The notes beneath the pieces are model-generated. The model saw only the letters and a list, made by a program, of their open reading frames with translations, had not been told where the DNA came from and made no database searches. Shown one piece after another: positions 6,792-10,271 of a stretch of 10,271 nucleotides of DNA. Origin of the DNA: an uncultured Slackia sp. (GTDB lineage Bacteria > Actinomycetota > Coriobacteriia > Coriobacteriales > Eggerthellaceae). Each line of letters begins with the position of its first letter. Position 1 is the stretch's first letter. The translations under genes were made by a program, and so were the position numbers. Location: NCBI GenBank assembly GCA_937895975.1, contig CALBLG010000019.1, forward strand, positions 1 through 10,271, read 5' to 3'.

Positions 6792-6844
6792 ATGAAACGT
6801 GTTTAGAAGCGTACTAATATGCATAAATCTGATTTTTTATGCAT
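6792..6844 (+). promoter_or_regulatory. argC promoter with ArgR-like operator
   Basis: A plausible promoter is ATGAAA (6792-6797), 17 bp, TAATAT (6815-6820), each hexamer matching consensus in four of six positions. Over the -10 and predicted start lies an inverted repeat with 9-bp arms ATGCATAAA (6819-6827) and TTTATGCAT (6836-6844), spacer 8. TGCATA-type half-sites resemble ARG boxes bound by the arginine repressor ArgR. The position would allow repression by blocking RNA polymerase. No argR gene is in the window, so the assignment is inference. Confidence 0.5.
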
Positions 6845-6862
6845 TTGTCGAAGGGAGCGCGC

Positions 6863-7981
6863 ATGATTAAGGCGGGTATCATGGGGGCCACGGGCTATGC
6901 CGGAGCCGAAGTGCTGCGACTGTGCGCGAACCACCCCGAATTCGAGGTCGCCGTCATCACATCCGATTCTGAGGCCGGCCAGCACATCGCCGACATCTAC
7001 CCGGCGTTTCGCGGCGTGTACGACGAGCTGGTGCTCGAACCCCATGCCACCGATAACCTGCTTTCCTGCGACGTGGTGTTCATGGGCGTGCCCCACAAGG
7101 CCGGCATGCTGCACGCGCCGCGCCTCATCGACGCGGGCGTGACCTGCATCGACCTTTCGGCCGATTTCCGCTTTGGCGTGGCCGCCGACTATGAGGCCGC
7201 CTACCATGTGCAGCATGCCGCTCCCGAGCTGCTACCCCGCTCGGCCTTCGGTCAGCCCGAAACCAACCGCGCCGCGCTTGAAGCATTGGCCGCCCGCCGC
7301 GCCGCGGGCGAAGCCGTCATCGTGGGCTGCGCCGGCTGCTACGTGACCGCCTCCATTTTGGCGGCGACTCCAGCGCTTGCCGCCGGCTTCGTCAATCCCG
7401 AAGCAACCATCGTGATTGACGCCATTTCGGGCGTGACGGGCGCCGGCCGCAAGGCCAACGCGCGCACGCATTATTGCTCGGCCGACGAATCGCTCGAGGC
7501 CTACGGCCTGCCGCTTCATCGCCACCAGCCCGAAATCGCGCTTTCCTATGGCCGCACCCTTTCCGCCGCCGGCATGCCCGTGGCAGGCGACGCCGCCCTG
7601 CGCCCCGCTCCCGCGCATGTCGTGTTCACGCCGCACCTCGCCCCATTGAAGCGCGGCATTCTGGCAACGGCGTATTTGCCCGTAGCAGCAGGCGTCGAAA
7701 TCGACGACGCCGCTTTGCATGCAGCCTATGCGTCCGCCTACGGCAAATCGAGCCTGGTTGCCACCTTGCCGCAAGGTGTATGGCCCAAAACCGGTTCGGT
7801 GGCCGGCACCGCGCGTGCCCATGTGAACGCATCGTACAACGTCGACGAGCGCATGATTGTGGCCATGGCGGCCATCGACAACCTGGGCAAGGGCGCCGCC
7901 GGGCAAGCCGTGCAGTGCGCCAACATCGTGTTCGGCCTGGCCGAAGACGCTGGATTGGGCGGCGTGGCATGCGCGTCGTAG
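6863..7981 (+). CDS. argC: N-acetyl-gamma-glutamyl-phosphate reductase
   Basis: A 372-aa enzyme of arginine biosynthesis that reduces N-acetylglutamyl phosphate with NADPH to N-acetylglutamate semialdehyde. The N-terminal Rossmann fold shows GATGYAGAEVLRL (8-20). The active-site cysteine is Cys159 in GCAGCYVTA, and His221 in LHRHQPEI is the likely catalytic histidine. An NLGKGAAGQAVQ segment near 340-351 is typical of the family. The start at 6863 is preferred over ATG at 6839: AAGGGAG lies just upstream, and the shorter form begins with the family's usual MIKAGIMGATGY. The active-site motif differs from the common NPGCYPTA, with Cys-Ala replacing Asn-Pro before GC and Val replacing the following Pro. 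Key catalytic residues are kept, so activity is expected. First gene of the arg cluster. Confidence 0.96.
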   Translation: MIKAGIMGATGYAGAEVLRLCANHPEFEVAVITSDSEAGQHIADIYPAFRGVYDELVLEPHATDNLLSCDVVFMGVPHKAGMLHAPRLIDAGVTCIDLSADFRFGVAADYEAAYHVQHAAPELLPRSAFGQPETNRAALEALAARRAAGEAVIVGCAGCYVTASILAATPALAAGFVNPEATIVIDAISGVTGAGRKANARTHYCSADESLEAYGLPLHRHQPEIALSYGRTLSAAGMPVAGDAALRPAPAHVVFTPHLAPLKRGILATAYLPVAAGVEIDDAALHAAYASAYGKSSLVATLPQGVWPKTGSVAGTARAHVNASYNVDERMIVAMAAIDNLGKGAAGQAVQCANIVFGLAEDAGLGGVACAS

Positions 7982-8036
7982 CTTTCGTGAAACATATGCG
8001 CTCCCTGGGGAGAAACGAGCGACGAAGCTAGGCGTT

Positions 8037-8092
8037 GGCCCGGCCCGTTGCTATATTCGAATACGCCCATGCGAGCGAATTCGAACCGGGCC
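8037..8092 (+). promoter_or_regulatory. Candidate internal promoter and dyads in the argC-argB gap
   Basis: TGCTATATT (8049-8057) matches an extended -10 promoter (TGn plus a five-of-six -10 hexamer) and has no recognisable -35. It overlaps the palindrome TATTCGAATA (8054-8063). A second dyad, CGAATTCG (8076-8083), follows, so TTCGAA occurs twice, 24 bp apart. GGCCCGG (8037-8043) and CCGGGCC (8086-8092) could pair across the whole element. Together this suggests separate regulated transcription of argB and argD, unproven. Confidence 0.35.
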
Positions 8093-8145
8093 CGGCACCA
8101 TACGCCCTGCCTCACGTTTCCAACCGTTTCAACCCCAAGCGCGTT

Positions 8146-8180
8146 AGACGCGTTAAACGCTCCGAGCGCTTAACGCGTCT
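8146..8180 (+). repeat. Large hairpin just upstream of argB
   Basis: The perfect 11-bp arms AGACGCGTTAA (8146-8156) and TTAACGCGTCT (8170-8180) enclose a further CGCT-CCG-AGCG hairpin, separated from them by one A-C mismatch, giving a nearly continuous 16-level stem. It ends 20 bp before the argB ATG and leaves the ribosome binding site AAGGAG (8189-8194) free. No U-tract follows, so it is not a standard intrinsic terminator. It may be an mRNA processing or stability element, or a DNA binding site. Confidence 0.6.
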
Positions 8181-8200
8181 CGCCTTCCAAGGAGCCACCC

Positions 8201-9163
8201 ATGAAATTCACGAAAACCGGCCTGCGCAGCTCGAGCTATGCGACAAAGGTAAACCTGCTGGTGGAAGCCCTGCCGTGGATCAAAAACACCACCGGCAAAA
8301 CCGTGCTCATCAAATACGGCGGGTCGGCCATGGAAAACCCCGAGCTCATGCGCCAGGTGATGACCGACATCGTGCTTTTGAAGATTATTGGCCTGAAGCC
8401 CATCATCGTACACGGCGGCGGCAAAGACATCTCGGCCGCATTCGAGAAAAGCGGCATGCCCGTGAAATTCAAAGACGGCCTGCGCGTAACCCCCGACGAC
8501 GCCATGGAGCTGGTGCGCATGGTGCTGGTGGGCAACGTGAACCGACGTCTGGTCGACGCGCTGAACGAACATGGCCACTTGGCCGTGGGCGTGAGCGGCG
8601 GCGACGGCTGCACGATTCGCGCCACGCAGCTCGACCCCGAGCTCGGCCGCGTGGGCAAGATCACCAACATCGACCCCACGTACCTCGAGCACATTGTCGA
8701 CGACGACTACATCCCCATCGTGGCCACGGTGGCCGCCGGCGACGACGGCAAGCCGTTCAACATCAACGCCGACATCGCCGCAGGCCAGCTGGCCGCCGCC
8801 CTGCACGCGCACAAGATCATCTTCCTGTCCGACGTCGACGGCCTGTACAAGGATTTCGACGACAAGGACACGCTCATCAGCTCGCTGACCACCGACGAGG
8901 CGCGCGAAATGATCGAGTCGGGCTCGCTTTCCAGCGGCATGATTCCCAAAATCGAGGCCTGCCTGTCGGCGCTCGACGCGGGCATTCCCGCCGCGCATAT
9001 CATCAACGGCACCATGCCGCACGCGCTTTTGCTTGAACTGCTCACCGACCACGGCGTGGGCACCATGATGAAGCCCTCCACGCCCGACGAAACCTATCAG
9101 GCACAGCCGCTCGACGCGTTGGCCAGCCGACTGGACGCCAACGTCGAAGACGAACAAGAATAA
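8201..9163 (+). CDS. argB: Acetylglutamate kinase
   Basis: A 320-aa kinase that phosphorylates N-acetylglutamate with ATP, the step before ArgC. Visible motifs are KYGGSAM (Lys38 for phosphate binding), HGGGKDI (71-77), GNVNRRLV (111-118), FNINAD (186-191) and SSGMIPK ending at Lys250. The extra N-terminal helix (about residues 1-30, with VEALPWIKN) is the feature of arginine-inhibited hexameric forms, so feedback control by arginine is likely. The protein is slightly longer than usual because of an acidic C-terminal tail of about 25 residues. The start is supported by AAGGAG seven bases upstream. It is 219 bp from argC, where argJ would often be, and 45 bp from argD. Confidence 0.97.
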   Translation: MKFTKTGLRSSSYATKVNLLVEALPWIKNTTGKTVLIKYGGSAMENPELMRQVMTDIVLLKIIGLKPIIVHGGGKDISAAFEKSGMPVKFKDGLRVTPDDAMELVRMVLVGNVNRRLVDALNEHGHLAVGVSGGDGCTIRATQLDPELGRVGKITNIDPTYLEHIVDDDYIPIVATVAAGDDGKPFNINADIAAGQLAAALHAHKIIFLSDVDGLYKDFDDKDTLISSLTTDEAREMIESGSLSSGMIPKIEACLSALDAGIPAAHIINGTMPHALLLELLTDHGVGTMMKPSTPDETYQAQPLDALASRLDANVEDEQE

Positions 9164-9208
9164 CGAAACCTTTGCGCACCGCGCACCATATATGTTAGGA
9201 GCACACCC

Positions 9209-10271
9209 ATGAGCCTCGAGACGCAGCAGAAACTCGAATCGAAATACGTAATGGGCACCTTCGCCCGCAAGCCCGTCGAATTCGTCAGCGGCAGCGGCAT
9301 GACGCTCGTCGACGACAAAGGCAAGCAATACCTGGATTTTATCGGCGGCATCGGCGTTATTAGCTTGGGTCACTGCGCGCCCGCGCTGGTGGAAACCCTG
9401 CAGCAGCAAACCGCGAAGCTGATGCACGTGAGCAACTACTACTACATCGAGCACCGCGGCGAGGTGGCCCAGAAGCTTTCGGGTATTTTGGGCGGCACCG
9501 ACGCGGCCGGCGAGGCCATCACCTGGAAGACGTTCTTCTCGAATTCGGGCGCTGAAAGCAACGAGTGCGCCATCAAGCTGGCACGCCTGTACGCCAAGAG
9601 ATTCGGCAACGGCGGTTCCACCATCGTCACCATCACGAATAGCTTCCACGGCCGCACGCTGGCGACGCTCGCCGCCACGGCTCAGCCACTGAAGCAAGAG
9701 GCCTTCAAGCCGCTGCCGGGCGGTTTCGTCGACGTGCCGCAAAACGACGTGGCCGCGCTCGAGCAGGCATTCGCCAGCCACGACGTGTGCGCCGTGATTC
9801 TGGAAGTGGTGCAGGGAGAAAGCGGCGTGCACCCCTGCTCGCAGGAGTATATGGAAGCGGTGCGCCGCCTGACCAGCGAGCACAAGGCGCTCATGATTTG
9901 CGACGAAGTGCAGTGCGGCATGTATCGCTGCGGCGTGCCGTTCGCGTTCCAGCACTACGGAGTCACCCCCGACATCGTCGCCATGGCGAAGGGCATCGCC
10001 GGCGGCGTGCCCATGGGCGCCTGCGCCGCGCGCGCCGAGGTGGCCGACGCATTCGGCCCGGGCGACCACGGCACCACGTTCGGCGGAAGCTGCCTGGCCA
10101 TTGCCGCGGCGAACTGCGTGCTCGACCAACTGGGCAAGCCCGGCGAAGTTGAGCGCATCGAGGCCGCCGGCGAGCATTTGGCCGAGCGCCTGACGGCCTT
10201 GCCGCACGTCAAAGAAGTGCGCGGCCTAGGCCTTATGCGCGCCGTCGAGTTCGACGACACCGTCGACGCCC
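9209..10271 (+). CDS. argD: Acetylornithine aminotransferase (partial, C-terminus beyond window)
   Basis: The first 354 codons of a class III pyridoxal-phosphate aminotransferase that makes N-acetylornithine from the ArgC product, using glutamate as amino donor. Cofactor-site residues are visible: SGAESNE (113-119), FHGRTL (146-151), the Asp of CDEVQ (Asp232), and Lys261 in MAKGIAGGVPMGA as the Schiff-base lysine, followed by TTFGG (289-293). About 40-50 more residues are expected past the edge. The start has TTAGGAG seven bases upstream. DEVQCGMYRCG carries cysteines where the family often has Thr (DEVQTGxGRTG). It is last of the visible cluster argC-argB-argD. Related ornithine or succinylornithine aminotransferases look similar, but the context decides for ArgD. 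Confidence 0.95.
   Translation, partial: MSLETQQKLESKYVMGTFARKPVEFVSGSGMTLVDDKGKQYLDFIGGIGVISLGHCAPALVETLQQQTAKLMHVSNYYYIEHRGEVAQKLSGILGGTDAAGEAITWKTFFSNSGAESNECAIKLARLYAKRFGNGGSTIVTITNSFHGRTLATLAATAQPLKQEAFKPLPGGFVDVPQNDVAALEQAFASHDVCAVILEVVQGESGVHPCSQEYMEAVRRLTSEHKALMICDEVQCGMYRCGVPFAFQHYGVTPDIVAMAKGIAGGVPMGACAARAEVADAFGPGDHGTTFGGSCLAIAAANCVLDQLGKPGEVERIEAAGEHLAERLTALPHVKEVRGLGLMRAVEFDDTVDA

Noticed and set aside
6449..6817. 122-codon plus-strand frame between rplM and argC
   Set aside because: It overlaps the rplM leader and promoter, lacks a ribosome binding site and has no recognisable domain.
8037..8095. GC-rich dyad after argC as a terminator
   Set aside because: No U-tract follows and the arms are only 7 bp across a long loop, so an intrinsic terminator is not supported.
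8031..8100. tRNA-like 3' end (TTCGAACC followed later by CACCA) in the argC-argB gap
   Set aside because: No matching acceptor, D or anticodon arms at proper spacing, and the foldable segment is too short for a tRNA.
8153..10207. 684-codon minus-strand open frame opposite argB and argD
   Set aside because: Its His/Ala/Gly/Val-rich translation mirrors the GC-rich third positions of argB and argD on the other strand, and no protein family is recognisable.

Overview
The window looks like a high-GC Actinobacteriota chromosome, most likely class Coriobacteriia, family Eggerthellaceae (Eggerthella/Gordonibacter/Slackia/Adlercreutzia type gut anaerobes). This is inferred from three things: a LuxR-type regulator with a 12-helix membrane domain sits beside a Tat-exported molybdopterin oxidoreductase complex, the arg cluster follows an actinobacterial-style order, and GC-rich genes alternate with AT-rich promoter regions. 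Genus cannot be fixed from the sequence alone.

Left part (1-5375, all minus strand): a respiratory cassette. A membrane-bound LuxR-family sensor/regulator (gene body 5348-3930) lies upstream of a tightly packed three-gene operon: a 967-aa Tat-signal molybdopterin catalytic subunit (3646-743), a four-cluster ferredoxin subunit (742-167) and a DmsC-like membrane anchor cut by the window edge (167-1). The predicted role is anaerobic respiration: quinol oxidised at the anchor, electrons passed through the Fe-S subunit to a molybdenum site outside the membrane. The terminal acceptor is not identifiable. The 283-bp gap between regulator and operon is AT-rich and holds a 19-bp near-palindrome plus further copies of the same TACC[C/A]C half-site, a good candidate regulator binding region.

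Middle (5521-6600, minus strand): the ribosomal protein operon rplM-rpsI with a strong sigma70-type promoter, a leader of about 150 nt and a clear intrinsic terminator that separates it from the accessory respiratory cassette.

Right part (about 6790-10271, plus strand): arginine biosynthesis, argC - argB - argD (argD runs off the edge). An inverted repeat over the predicted argC start of transcription looks like an ArgR operator. argJ, which often sits between argC and argB in Actinobacteria, is absent. Its place is taken by a 219-bp non-coding gap with a candidate extended -10 promoter and a large perfect-arm hairpin just before argB. No tRNA, rRNA, CRISPR array, insertion sequence or phage gene was seen.
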